A stretch of DNA of 64,000 bases from Caulobacter sp. UNC279MFTsu5.1 (GCF_900114015.1 NZ_FORN01000019.1:28251-92250), one strand, 5' to 3'; counted from the first letter of the stretch, positions 1 to 8,730 are shown. Numbers and translations are program-made. The notes: generated by a model from the sequence alone, not told the origin.

Positions 1-90
1 CTGCGCCTTCAGGTTGGCGACGTCGGCGGCGACCTGCTCGCGAAGCTGGGCCGCGAAGGCCTTGCCGTCGATGATTCTGGCTTGCGACAT
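1..90 (-). CDS. folD: 5' end of FolD, methylenetetrahydrofolate dehydrogenase/cyclohydrolase (partial)
   Basis: Reading leftwards from the ATG at 90, the 30 visible residues begin MSQARIIDGKAFAAQLREQV, which matches the usual N-terminus of FolD (a short lead, then IIDGK and an amphipathic helix). FolD interconverts methylene-, methenyl- and formyl-tetrahydrofolate in the cytosol. The gene leaves the window, so no catalytic residue can be checked. A GGAGAC ribosome binding site sits just upstream of the ATG. It is divergent from crtY, with 109 bp between the two starts. The call rests on a short N-terminus only. Confidence 0.75.
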   Translation of the reverse strand, partial: MSQARIIDGKAFAAQLREQVAADVANLKAQ

Positions 91-199
91 GGACGTCTCC
101 TGTTGGCGCGTGCCTAGCCCCTCCCCCGTTCGCGCGCAATATGTCCGGACGCGCGTCAGAAGTCGCTTGAGCTTCGCCCAATCATGCTAGAGCCGGAGC

Positions 200-1387
200 A
201 TGGTCTCCGCGCTCCCGACCCAACGCGCCGACGTCGTCCTGGTGGGCGGCGGCCTGGCCAACGGCCTGATCGCCCTGCGGCTGAAAAGCCTGTGGCCGCG
301 GCTGCGCGTGATCCTGCTGGAACAGGGTCCGACCCTAGGCGGCGAGCACACCTGGTGCCACTTCGCCACCGATGTCGACGTGGTCGAGGCCGGCTGGCTG
401 CGGCCGCTGATCGTCCATCGCTGGTCGGGCTACGAGGTCCGCTTTCCGGGCCACCGACGACAGCTGTCGACCGACTATCTGGCCATCACCTCCCAGCGCC
501 TGCACCAGGTGGTCGGCGCCGCCCTCGGCCCCGACGCCTGGCTGTCGGCCACGGTGTCGGACGTCAATCCGCACCAGGTGACCCTGGCCGACGGCCGGAC
601 CATCGCCGCTGGCGCGGTGATCGACGGCCGCGGTCCGCGCAAGAGCCGCAGCCTGGCCCTGGGCTACCAGAAGTTCGTCGGCCAGGGCGTGCGGCTGTCC
701 GCGCCCCACGGCTTGACCCGGCCGATCATCATGGACGCCACGGTCTCGCAGGAGGACGGCTACCGCTTCGTCTACGTCCTGCCGCTGGACGCCACGCGCC
801 TCTTGATCGAGGACACCCGCTACAGCGACGGCCCGGCCCTGGACCGGCCCGCCCTGCGCCGCGCCATCGCCGCCTACGCCCAGGCCCAGGGCTGGACCAT
901 CGCCCAGGTCGAGCGCGAGGAGGAAGGCGTCCTGCCCATCGCCCTGGGCGGCGACATCGACGCCTATTGGCGCGAGGCGCGGCCGCACGTCGCCGAGGTG
1001 GGGCTGCGCGCGGCCCTGTTCCAGCCGACCACCGGCTATTCCCTGCCCGACGCCGCCCGCCTGGCCGAGACCATCGCCGCCCTGCCCCGCATCACCAGCG
1101 CCAGCGTCCGCGCCAGCGTCGAGGCCCAGTCCAAGACGGTCTGGCGGCGGCGGCGCTTCCTGCGCCTGCTGAACCGCATGCTGTTCCGCGCCTGCGCGCC
1201 ACAGGACCGCTACAAGGTGCTGGAGCGGTTCTACCGGCTGTCGCCGGGCCTGATCCAGCGCTTCTACGCCGCGCGGCTGACCCGTTGGGACAAGACGCGG
1301 ATCCTGATCGGCAAGCCGCCCGTGCCGATCTCGGCGGCCATCAAGTGCATCGACGAAAGCTCGGTGTTCGGAGGACAAGACGCATGA
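200..1387 (+). CDS. crtY: Lycopene beta-cyclase CrtY
   Basis: 395 aa, the usual length of bacterial CrtY. A Rossmann dinucleotide motif VLVGGGLANGL lies at residues 13-23 and the family signature GGEHTWCHF at 47-55. A TGYSLPDA block lies in the C-terminal half. CrtY cyclises both ends of lycopene to beta-carotene at the membrane. It is the first gene of crtY-crtI-crtB; its stop overlaps the crtI start by 4 nt (ATGA), so the two are probably translationally coupled. The ATG at 200 is the only sensible start before the Rossmann motif. I found no convincing promoter in the 109 bp upstream. Confidence 0.95.
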   Translation: MVSALPTQRADVVLVGGGLANGLIALRLKSLWPRLRVILLEQGPTLGGEHTWCHFATDVDVVEAGWLRPLIVHRWSGYEVRFPGHRRQLSTDYLAITSQRLHQVVGAALGPDAWLSATVSDVNPHQVTLADGRTIAAGAVIDGRGPRKSRSLALGYQKFVGQGVRLSAPHGLTRPIIMDATVSQEDGYRFVYVLPLDATRLLIEDTRYSDGPALDRPALRRAIAAYAQAQGWTIAQVEREEEGVLPIALGGDIDAYWREARPHVAEVGLRAALFQPTTGYSLPDAARLAETIAALPRITSASVRASVEAQSKTVWRRRRFLRLLNRMLFRACAPQDRYKVLERFYRLSPGLIQRFYAARLTRWDKTRILIGKPPVPISAAIKCIDESSVFGGQDA

Positions 1388-2880
1388 CGCAGAGCAAACC
1401 CAAGGCGGCGGTGATCGGCGCGGGCTTCGGCGGCCTGGCCCTGGCGATCCGCCTGCAGTCCTCGGGCTTCGACGTCACCGTCTTCGAGGGGCGCGAGAAG
1501 CCGGGCGGCCGGGCCTATGTCTGGCACGACCAGGGCTTCACCTTCGACGCCGGCCCGACCGTCGTCACCGATCCCGACTGCCTGAAGGAGCTGTTCGCGC
1601 TCTCGGGCCGCGGGATCGAGGACTATGTCGAGCTGCTGCCGGTCGATCCGTTCTACCGCCTGGTCTGGGAAGACGGCGACGTCTTCGACTACGTCAACGA
1701 CCAGGCCGGGCTGGACCGCCAGATCGCCGCCCGCAACCCGGCCGACGTCGAGGGCTATCGCCGCTTCCACGCCTATTCGGAGGAGCTCTACCAGAAGGGC
1801 TATGTCGAGCTGGGCGCCGTGCCGTTCCTCGACTTCGGCAGCATGGTCGCCAGCGCCCCCGCCCTGATGAAGCTGCAGGCCTGGCGCAGCGTCTATGACA
1901 AGGTCTCAGGCTTCGTGAAGGACGAGCACGTGCGCCAGGCGCTGTCGTTCCACAGCCTGCTGGTCGGCGGCAGCCCGTTCGCCACCTCGTCGATCTACGC
2001 CCTTATCCACGCCCTGGAGCGGCGCGGCGGCGTCTGGTTCCCGCGCGGCGGCACCCACGCCCTGATCCGGGCGCTGGTGAGACTGTTCGAGGACCTGGGC
2101 GGCAAGATCCACCTGGGCCAGCCGATCCGGAAGATCACCACCAAGGCCGGCCGCGTCACCGGCGTGATCCGCGCCGACGACCAGTTCGAGGCTTTCGACA
2201 CCGTCGCCTCCAACGCCGACGTCATGCACACCTATCGCGAGCTTCTCGCCGACGATCCCAGGGGCGCCAAGGTCGGCAAGGCCCTGGAGGCCAAGCGCTG
2301 GAGCCCCTCGCTGTTCGTGGTCTATTTCGGGCTGAAGACCCCCCACCCCGAGATCCGCCACCACACCATCTGCTTCGGCAATCGCTATCGCGAGCTGATC
2401 GGCGAGATCTACGGCAAGGACGGCCTGGCCGACGACTTCTCGCTGTACCTGCACCACCCGACCGCCAGCGACCCGGCCATGGCGCCCGAGGGCTGCTCGG
2501 CCTTCTACGCCCTGTCGCCGGTGCCCAACCTGAAGACCGCGAACATCGACTGGTCGGTGGAAGGGCCGAAATACCGCGACAAGATCCTGGCCTATCTGGA
2601 AAAGCACTACATTCCGGGGCTTTCGGCGGATCTGGTCACCAGCCGCTTCATCACCCCGGACGACTTCGTGGCCGACCTGAACGCCTGGAAGGGCGCGGCC
2701 TTCTCGCTGGAGCCGATCCTGACCCAGAGCGCCTTCTTCCGCACCCACAACCGCGACGACGTGATCCCCAACCTCTATTTCGTCGGGGCCGGCACGCATC
2801 CGGGCGCGGGCATTCCGGGCGTGGTCAGCTCGGCCAAGGCGACGGCGGGGCTGATGATCGACGACTACGTCCCGGCATGA
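1384..2880 (+). CDS. crtI: Phytoene desaturase CrtI
   Basis: 498 aa, the normal size for CrtI. The FAD-binding motif VIGAGFGGLALAIRL is at residues 10-24, followed by EKPGGRAYVW and DAGPTVVTDP; the C-terminal family signature FVGAGTHPGAGIPGVVSSAK is at about 466-485. It desaturates phytoene stepwise to lycopene. The reading frame stays open far upstream through crtY, but the ATG at 1384 in the ATGA overlap with crtY gives the conserved N-terminus. Its own stop overlaps crtB by 4 nt in the same way. Confidence 0.96.
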   Translation: MTQSKPKAAVIGAGFGGLALAIRLQSSGFDVTVFEGREKPGGRAYVWHDQGFTFDAGPTVVTDPDCLKELFALSGRGIEDYVELLPVDPFYRLVWEDGDVFDYVNDQAGLDRQIAARNPADVEGYRRFHAYSEELYQKGYVELGAVPFLDFGSMVASAPALMKLQAWRSVYDKVSGFVKDEHVRQALSFHSLLVGGSPFATSSIYALIHALERRGGVWFPRGGTHALIRALVRLFEDLGGKIHLGQPIRKITTKAGRVTGVIRADDQFEAFDTVASNADVMHTYRELLADDPRGAKVGKALEAKRWSPSLFVVYFGLKTPHPEIRHHTICFGNRYRELIGEIYGKDGLADDFSLYLHHPTASDPAMAPEGCSAFYALSPVPNLKTANIDWSVEGPKYRDKILAYLEKHYIPGLSADLVTSRFITPDDFVADLNAWKGAAFSLEPILTQSAFFRTHNRDDVIPNLYFVGAGTHPGAGIPGVVSSAKATAGLMIDDYVPA

Positions 2881-3812
2881 GCGACCTCGAAGCGCAAAGT
2901 CGCGAGGCGATCCAGAAGGGCAGCAAGAGCTTCGCCGCCGCCGCCGCCCTGTTCGACGCCCAGACCCGGGCCGACGCCGAGATGCTGTACGCCTGGTGCC
3001 GCCACTGCGACGACGTGATCGACGGCCAGACCCTGGGCCATGGCATGAGCCCAGTGGCCGACGCCCCGGCCCGGCTGGAGGCGCTGTACGCCCAGACCCG
3101 CGCGGCCATGGCCGGCGAGAGGCCGACCGACCCGGTGTTCGCCGCCTTCCAGACCGTGGCTCTGCGCCGGGCCATTCCCGAGCGCTACGCCCTGGACATG
3201 ATCGACGGCTTCGCCATGGACGTGGCCGGGCGGCGCTACGCCACGCTCGATGACCTGCTGGACTACTGCTGGGGCGTGGCCGGGGTGGTGGGCACGATGA
3301 TGGCCCTGGTCATGGGCGTGAAGCCCGACGCCCTGGCCACCCTGCGCCGCGCCCAGGACCTGGGCCTGGCCTTCCAACTGACCAACATCGCCCGCGACGT
3401 CGTCGAGGACGCCCGCAACGGCCGCGTCTACGTACCCGGCGACTGGCTGGCCGAGCTGGGCGTGCCGCCGGACGCCATCGCCGTCGCCGATCCGGCTCAC
3501 CGGGCCGCCGTGGCCGTGCTCGCGAAACGCCTGGTCGACGCCGCCGAACCCTACTACGCCTCGGCCCGCTGGGGCCTGCGCGACCTGCCGGTCCGCTGCG
3601 CCTGGGCGATCGGCGCGGCGCGCGGGGTCTACCGCCAGATCGGGCTGGACGTCGTGAAGGCGGGGGCTAGCGCCTGGGACGAACGGGTCGTGGTCAGCGG
3701 CCGGATGAAGGCCTGGCGCGCGCTGGAAGGCGGCGTCGTGGCGCTGCGCTCGGCGACGCTGGACCGTTGGGGGAAGGCGCCGGAGCGGCCGGCGATGTGG
3801 TCGAGGATCTGA
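2877..3812 (+). CDS. crtB: Phytoene synthase CrtB
   Basis: 311 aa. Both aspartate-rich motifs of squalene/phytoene synthases are present: DDVID at residues 45-49 (after WCRHC) and ARDVVED at about 177-183, with NGRVYVP following. It condenses two GGPP to phytoene, the committed step to C40 carotenoids. It is the last gene of the + strand crt unit and overlaps crtI by 4 nt. A multi-hairpin repeat follows its stop. Confidence 0.95.
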   Translation: MSDLEAQSREAIQKGSKSFAAAAALFDAQTRADAEMLYAWCRHCDDVIDGQTLGHGMSPVADAPARLEALYAQTRAAMAGERPTDPVFAAFQTVALRRAIPERYALDMIDGFAMDVAGRRYATLDDLLDYCWGVAGVVGTMMALVMGVKPDALATLRRAQDLGLAFQLTNIARDVVEDARNGRVYVPGDWLAELGVPPDAIAVADPAHRAAVAVLAKRLVDAAEPYYASARWGLRDLPVRCAWAIGAARGVYRQIGLDVVKAGASAWDERVVVSGRMKAWRALEGGVVALRSATLDRWGKAPERPAMWSRI

Positions 3813-3829
3813 ACGCCCAGGCGCACTGA

Positions 3830-3943
3830 CTTGCCCCCACCTGGCGGCTTCGCCGCCTGTCCGCCCCCATAGGGGGCGGAGCCTTCGCGTATCAGGCTCT
3901 TCCCCCTATGGGGGAAGACGGCCGAAGGCCAGTAGGGGGCAAG
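3830..3943. repeat. Multi-hairpin intergenic repeat with cloverleaf-like folding
   Basis: Outer arms CTTGCCCCC (3830-3838) and GGGGGCAAG (3935-3943) enclose three perfect hairpins: GGCGGC/GCCGCC at 3843-3857, TCCGCCCCC/GGGGGCGGA at 3860-3880, and CTTCCCCC/GGGGGAAG at 3899-3917. The element fills the gap between convergent crtB and the small membrane protein gene, where it could act as a bidirectional terminator. It resembles the repeated palindromic elements of Caulobacterales genomes; its copy number cannot be judged from this window. Confidence 0.75.
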
Positions 3944-3960
3944 CGTTCGCCGCTCGCCCC

Positions 3961-4419
3961 CTATCGCAGCACCCCTCGCCGCGTCATCCACCAAGCGTAC
4001 CCGATGAAGAACGCCAGCAGCCCCGCGATGACCGCGCTCATGATCGCCATCGACTGACCCATGATCTTGCCCCCGTCGGTCAGCACATAGGTGTAGGCCA
4101 GGCTGAGCAGGAAGGCGGCCAGCGAGACGGCCAGGACCGGCCAGGCCAGCTTGTGGCGCAGCAGGATCAGCACCGAGCCCAGCAACGCGCCGAACACCCC
4201 GATCGCCCAGTCGATCGTCATCCAGGCCGGCATCTGCTGGTAGTGGGCGATCTGCTCCGGCGTCATGCCCGCGCTCTTCATGTAGGCCGCGCCCTGGGTC
4301 ATGCTCATCACGAAATCGAAGACGCCGATGGCGTTGAACAGCACGGCGACGACGCCCACCAGCCACAGGTGCCATGGGGTCCTGGTCGGCGCCCCGCTGA
4401 TCGTGTTCACCCCTGTCAT
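3961..4419 (-). CDS. Small four-helix membrane protein downstream of crtZ
   Basis: 152 aa with four predicted membrane segments, at roughly residues 18-40, 67-87, 92-112 and 124-144. The first loop holds an amphipathic stretch (MKSAGMTPEQIAHYQQMPAW). I do not recognise a functional family. The gene begins 33 bp after the crtZ stop on the same strand, so it is probably the last gene of the crtE-ABC-crtZ unit. Whether it serves carotenoid synthesis or is a passenger cannot be told. A GGGGAGGCTGG stretch before the ATG could serve as ribosome binding site. Confidence 0.75.
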   Translation of the reverse strand: MTGVNTISGAPTRTPWHLWLVGVVAVLFNAIGVFDFVMSMTQGAAYMKSAGMTPEQIAHYQQMPAWMTIDWAIGVFGALLGSVLILLRHKLAWPVLAVSLAAFLLSLAYTYVLTDGGKIMGQSMAIMSAVIAGLLAFFIGYAWWMTRRGVLR

Positions 4420-4452
4420 TCCAGCCTCCCCTGGCCGACGGTCTGGTTGTTG

Positions 4453-4935
4453 TTACAGCAGCGCGCCGTCGACGCCCCGCTCCCGCAGTTTCGCCTTCAG
4501 TTCGCGCACCGGCCGGGCCAGTAGGAAGCCGAACGACACCGCCCCGTGCTTGGTGTGCACCGCGTGGTGGATCCGGTGGGCCTGGATCAGCTGCTTCCAG
4601 TAGCGCGACCGGCCCAGCGGAACCTTGAAGCGCTGGTGCACCATGCCGTCGTGGAACACGAAATAGATCGCGCCATAGGCCGTGACCCCCAGGCCGACCG
4701 GCAACAGCCAGGGCACGCCGTGCACCCCGAAATAGATCGCCGCGATGGCCGGCGCGGCGAACACCACCGCGAATAGGTCGTTGAGTTCGAACGGTCCGGT
4801 GCGCGGCTCGTGATGCGAGCGGTGCCAGGCCCACAGCCAGCCGTGCATCACGTAGCGGTGCATGACCCAGGCGAAGCCCTCCATGAAGGCCAGGGCCGCC
4901 AGGAACAGGGCCAGGTGCAGACCAAGGGTCGCCAT
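4453..4935 (-). CDS. crtZ: Beta-carotene 3-hydroxylase CrtZ
   Basis: 160 aa. It carries the histidine clusters of the fatty-acid-hydroxylase/CrtZ di-iron family in order: HRYVMHG, HRSHH, HDGMVHQR and HRIHHAVH. Hydrophobic segments flank them. It hydroxylates the beta-ionone rings of beta-carotene to zeaxanthin in the membrane. The ATG at 4935 was chosen over the upstream in-frame codon at 5019 because the upstream one would overlap the ABC permease and adds a non-family N-terminus. The permease stop is only 11 bp upstream, so the gene is co-transcribed with it. Confidence 0.95.
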   Translation of the reverse strand: MATLGLHLALFLAALAFMEGFAWVMHRYVMHGWLWAWHRSHHEPRTGPFELNDLFAVVFAAPAIAAIYFGVHGVPWLLPVGLGVTAYGAIYFVFHDGMVHQRFKVPLGRSRYWKQLIQAHRIHHAVHTKHGAVSFGFLLARPVRELKAKLRERGVDGALL

Positions 4936-4946
4936 CGTCGTCCCGT

Positions 4947-6149
4947 TTACCGCCGAAGCCGGCGCGCCAACACATGCGCCAGGACCAGGCCGGCCAGGCC
5001 GGCGGCGGTCAGCACGCACCAGGCCTTATACACCGCCCCGATCCCGGCGTCGCGCCAGAGGATCGCCTGATAGGCCTCGATGGCCCAGGCGTGCGGCGTC
5101 AGCCAGCCCACCGACTGCAGCCAGGGCGGCATCAGGAAGCGCGGCACCATGCTGCCGCCGACCGCCGCCAGGACCAGGATCACGAAGGTCGACAGCATCT
5201 GGGCCTGCTCGCGCGTGCGGCACACCGACACCAGCCCCAGGGCGACGCCGGCCGCGCAGGCCGAGGCCGCCAGGGTGGTCGGCAGCCACAGGACCGCGTG
5301 CTGCGCCGCCGCCACGCCGTAGACGCCCTGGGCGGTGGCGAAGATCAGCAGCGCCTGGACCGTCCCCTGCCCGACCAGGAACAGGAACTTGCCGCTGACC
5401 ACCGGTCCCATGCCCGCCGTGCCGGCCAGCAGGCGGTCGGCCACGCCGGTGCTGCGCTCGTCCATCAGGCCCAGCGCCCCCTGCATGGCCGAGAACAGGG
5501 CGAACAGGATCATCACCGCTCCGGCGTAGTAGGCGATCACCCCGCCGCCGACCTTGGCGTCCTTGACCGCCTCGCGCTCGAAGAAGCCGCCGTCGTCGTG
5601 GGTCGGATCCTGGCGCATCAGGGCCGCGGCGCTGTCGGCGTTCTCGACCTGCTCGTCGGTGAAGCCGCCCAGGGCGGGCTCCAGCTGGGTGATCGTGCGG
5701 CGCAGGGTGACGTCCGGCAGGGCGTTGGCCAGCACCTGCTGCACCCGGGCTTGGGCCAGGGGCGCGGCCACGGCGCGGCTGGGGTCGGCGATGATCAGGA
5801 ACGGCTTGTCGGCCGAGGCGGGATCGGCGCGGATCACCAGGCCGGCGTCGGCCTGTCCCGCCTTGACCCGCCGCCGCACCGCATCGGCCGTCGGCGCGGT
5901 CTCGGCGCGGACCTCGGGCGAGCGGGCCAAGGCCGCGGCCAGCCGGCCGGAATCCGGGGTATGGGCCGTGTCGGCCACCGCCAGCTTCAGCTGGATGTCG
6001 TCGCCCGTCGTCCCGGCGAACACCGAGGAGAAGATCAGGAACACCAGCGGCGGCAGCAGGAAGGTCATCAGCAGGGCGCCGCGGTCGCGCCAGAGATCCA
6101 GCGCCATCACTCGCATCATGGCGGCGATCTTCCAGACCGATCGCATCAC
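4947..6149 (-). CDS. ABC-2 type transporter permease in the carotenoid operon
   Basis: About 400 aa with ABC-2/DrrB-YhgE-like architecture: one membrane helix near residues 25-45, a large extracytoplasmic domain to about residue 200, then five or six helices in the C-terminal half. It overlaps the ATPase gene upstream (GTG at 6149, or ATG at 6146, inside GTGATG) and lies 11 bp from crtZ. It should form an exporter with the preceding ATPase. The substrate is unknown; a lipid or carotenoid-related cargo is an inference from context only. Confidence 0.85.
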   Translation of the reverse strand: MMRSVWKIAAMMRVMALDLWRDRGALLMTFLLPPLVFLIFSSVFAGTTGDDIQLKLAVADTAHTPDSGRLAAALARSPEVRAETAPTADAVRRRVKAGQADAGLVIRADPASADKPFLIIADPSRAVAAPLAQARVQQVLANALPDVTLRRTITQLEPALGGFTDEQVENADSAAALMRQDPTHDDGGFFEREAVKDAKVGGGVIAYYAGAVMILFALFSAMQGALGLMDERSTGVADRLLAGTAGMGPVVSGKFLFLVGQGTVQALLIFATAQGVYGVAAAQHAVLWLPTTLAASACAAGVALGLVSVCRTREQAQMLSTFVILVLAAVGGSMVPRFLMPPWLQSVGWLTPHAWAIEAYQAILWRDAGIGAVYKAWCVLTAAGLAGLVLAHVLARRLRR

Positions 6150-7117
6150 GCCGCCAGCTTCCGGTCGGCCACCAGGGTGAACAGATGGGCCAGGGACGGC
6201 TCGCGCACCCGGATCTCGCGCGGGGCCAGCCCCGCTTCGCGCAGGCGCTGGTCCAGCCGCCCCGCCGCCGCGTAGCCGTCGGCGTCCAGCCGCGTCCAGA
6301 CCGTCGCCCGCCCCGTGGGCTCCAGCCCCTCGGCGGCCAGGCGGTCCTGGCCGGCGGCGTCGACCTCCTCGGCCAGGTGGACCTGGATCTCCATCCGCTC
6401 GCCGAACGCCTCGGCGATCAGGGCCCTGGGCCGTCCCTCCAGCACCAGCTCCCCCTCGCGCAGAAAGCCGACCCGGTCGGCCAGGGCGCCGGCCTGGTCC
6501 AGGTCGTGGGTGGTCATCAGCACCGCCACGCCCAGGTCGCGCAGGCCGCGGATCACCGCGTCCACGGCCTCGCGGGCGTCCAGGTCGACCCCGACCGTGG
6601 GCTCATCGAGGATCAGCAGGCTGGGCTCGTGGACGATGGCGGCGGCGATGTTGGCCCGACGCCGGTAGCCGCCCGACAGGTGCTTGACCGGCACGTGGGC
6701 GCGATCCGTCGTGCGGGTCAGCGCCAAGGCGCGAGCCACGGCCGACGGCAGGCCGGCGCGCGGCACGTCGGCCAGGACCGCGAAGGTCTCGACGTTCTCG
6801 GCCACCGTCAGGTTCGGATAGAGGGCGATCTCCTGGGGCACCAGGCCCAGCCCCGCGCGGGCGGCCGGGACCCGGGCGGGATCGCGGCCGTTCAGCAGCA
6901 CCGCGCCGCCGTCGGGCCGGATGCGGCCGCAGAGGACGCGGATCAAGGTGGTCTTGCCGGCGCCGTTCGGCCCCAGCAGGGCGTAGATCTCGCCGGGGCG
7001 CAGCGCCAGGTCGACGCCGCGCAGCACCGGCTGGCCGCCATAGGCGTGGACCGCGCCGCTGACCGTCACGATGGGCAGGGCGGCGATGGGCTCCGGCGAA
7101 AGGGGCTCGGCGGTCAC
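6146..7117 (-). CDS. ABC transporter ATP-binding protein in the carotenoid operon
   Basis: 323 aa. Walker A GPNGAGKT at residues 49-56, signature LSGGYRRR near 148, Walker B LLILDEPTVGVD and an H-loop histidine in TTHDLDQ. About 90 C-terminal residues after the nucleotide-binding domain are typical of DrrA/CcmA-type exporters. The gene starts with GTG in a GTGA overlap with the crtE stop and is similarly coupled to the permease. Genes between crtE and crtZ are usually other crt genes, so this placement is unusual. Confidence 0.9.
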   Translation of the reverse strand: MTAEPLSPEPIAALPIVTVSGAVHAYGGQPVLRGVDLALRPGEIYALLGPNGAGKTTLIRVLCGRIRPDGGAVLLNGRDPARVPAARAGLGLVPQEIALYPNLTVAENVETFAVLADVPRAGLPSAVARALALTRTTDRAHVPVKHLSGGYRRRANIAAAIVHEPSLLILDEPTVGVDLDAREAVDAVIRGLRDLGVAVLMTTHDLDQAGALADRVGFLREGELVLEGRPRALIAEAFGERMEIQVHLAEEVDAAGQDRLAAEGLEPTGRATVWTRLDADGYAAAGRLDQRLREAGLAPREIRVREPSLAHLFTLVADRKLAA

Positions 7118-8007
7118 GCCGCCGCCTTGCGCCGGGCGAACAGCTCGCCGACGTAGCGGCCCAACAGATCGCCGCAGCCGGCCTGGGTCAAGGCGTCGGC
7201 GGCCTTGGCCAGATGCTCGTCCATGACCTGGCGGGCTCCGGCCGGACCCAGGGTCGAGACCACCGTGGCCATGGCCGCGTCCTTGCCCACGTCCTTGCCG
7301 GCGGCCTCGGTCGAGCCCTCGGCGTCGATCAGGTCGTCGCGGATCTGGAAGGCCAGGCCGATATGGCGGGCGAAGGCGCCCATCGCCTCGACCGCCGCCT
7401 CGGCGGCGCCGGCGACCATCGCCCCGCCCTGGGCCGCGGCGATGATCAGCACCCCGGTCTTCTCGTGATTGAGCCGGTCCAGGACGGCCGGATCGCGCAG
7501 ATGGTCGCGATCGAACAAGTCGCGGGCCTGGCCGGCGATCAGGCCCGAAAAGCCCACGGCCTGGGCCGCGCGGCCGGCCAGCTCGGCGCGTAGCGGCGCC
7601 GGCAGGCCCTGGTCGGCGGCGATCACCGCATAGGCCTGGTTCAGCAGCCCGACCCCGGCCAGGATCGCCGTGGCCTCGTCGAAGGCGCGGTGGATGGTCG
7701 GCAAGCCGCGACGCAGCCCCGCGTCGTCCATCGACGGCAGGTCATCCAGGATCAGCGAGGCGGCATGGATCATCTCGAACGCACAGCCCACGTCCAGCGC
7801 CGCCCCCTCGGGCGCGCCCAGCTCGGCGGCGGCCAGCAGGGTCACCATGGGGCGGAAACGCTTCCCGGGGGCCAGCAACGCGTAGCGCACGGCCTCGACC
7901 AGGCGGTCGGGCGCCGAGCCCATGGGCGGCGCCAGCTCGGCCAGCCGCCGGTCCACCCCGGCGCGCAGGGTCTCGACTCTCTGGAGAAAGGCGGCCTGGT
8001 CGTCCAT
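7114..8007 (-). CDS. crtE: Geranylgeranyl diphosphate synthase CrtE
   Basis: 297 aa polyprenyl synthase. First aspartate-rich motif DDLPSMDD at residues 88-95, with GKRFRP (49-54) before it; second motif DDLID in the C-terminal third. In the crt context it makes GGPP for CrtB. It shares family features with farnesyl diphosphate synthase IspA, which cannot be fully excluded by eye, but the position at the head of the crtE-ABC-crtZ unit supports CrtE. The first codon is the ATG at 8007. Confidence 0.88.
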   Translation of the reverse strand: MDDQAAFLQRVETLRAGVDRRLAELAPPMGSAPDRLVEAVRYALLAPGKRFRPMVTLLAAAELGAPEGAALDVGCAFEMIHAASLILDDLPSMDDAGLRRGLPTIHRAFDEATAILAGVGLLNQAYAVIAADQGLPAPLRAELAGRAAQAVGFSGLIAGQARDLFDRDHLRDPAVLDRLNHEKTGVLIIAAAQGGAMVAGAAEAAVEAMGAFARHIGLAFQIRDDLIDAEGSTEAAGKDVGKDAAMATVVSTLGPAGARQVMDEHLAKAADALTQAGCGDLLGRYVGELFARRKAAA

Positions 8008-8103
8008 CTCGCGGGTCGTGACCTGCTGTCCGCCCCGACGCGGGCGGAGGGCATTTGACGGGCGCTCCCGTCGGGCGTCAACCGAAAGGTCGGAAAGCGC
8101 CGG

Positions 8104-8598
8104 TCAGCCCCGGCAGAAGCCGAAGAAGCGCCTGATGTCGGCCCGTTCGGCCGGGGTGCGGGCGTCCTGGGGATAGGCCTTGTCCTCGACCTGGCTGATC
8201 AGGCCGGTCTTCTCGAAGGCGGCCAGCACCGAGTCGGCCAGCGGGATCTGGCCGATCGCATCCAGGCCGTCGGAGATCTCGGATGGGGTCAGCCTGGCGG
8301 CGTAGCGGCCCTGGGCCTTGCCCGACCGGAACCGCACCGTCCCCGCTCCAGGCTTGCCGCCGACCAGGTTGGTGTGGAAGTCCACGGCGGCCGCCTTGCG
8401 CCGGCACGAGAAGATGATCCCCACCACGTCGCTGTCGGGCAGGCCGTAGGCCAGCCGCTGCTCCTTGTCGGGCGTGGTGAAGGCGTTCCACTTCATCCCG
8501 GCGGGCGCCGCCGGCCCCGCTGGTGGCGCGGTGGTCGAGCACGCGCCCAGCACCGCGGCGCTGGCCGCCAGCAACAGCCACGATCCCCGACGCCCCAT
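8104..8598 (-). CDS. Uncharacterised lipoprotein
   Basis: 164 aa with a lipoprotein signal peptide ending in VLGAC (Cys20), then a Pro/Ala linker. The body holds two cysteines (FSCRRK and FGFCRG) that could form a disulfide. No family recognised. It lies alone, 96 bp upstream of crtE on the same strand, and diverges from the lipoprotein gene at 8731. Confidence 0.75.
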   Translation of the reverse strand: MGRRGSWLLLAASAAVLGACSTTAPPAGPAAPAGMKWNAFTTPDKEQRLAYGLPDSDVVGIIFSCRRKAAAVDFHTNLVGGKPGAGTVRFRSGKAQGRYAARLTPSEISDGLDAIGQIPLADSVLAAFEKTGLISQVEDKAYPQDARTPAERADIRRFFGFCRG

Positions 8599-8730
8599 GC
8601 CCTGTCCCCTTGTCAGCCCTTCGCTGATCTAACCACGTTCGCGGCGTCCGGAAAGCGCCCCATGGACGGGTCCGGCGACGCAAGGCAGGGTGGAGCCCGC
8701 CGGCCGGGGCGGCGTTCAGGAGTGATGCCC

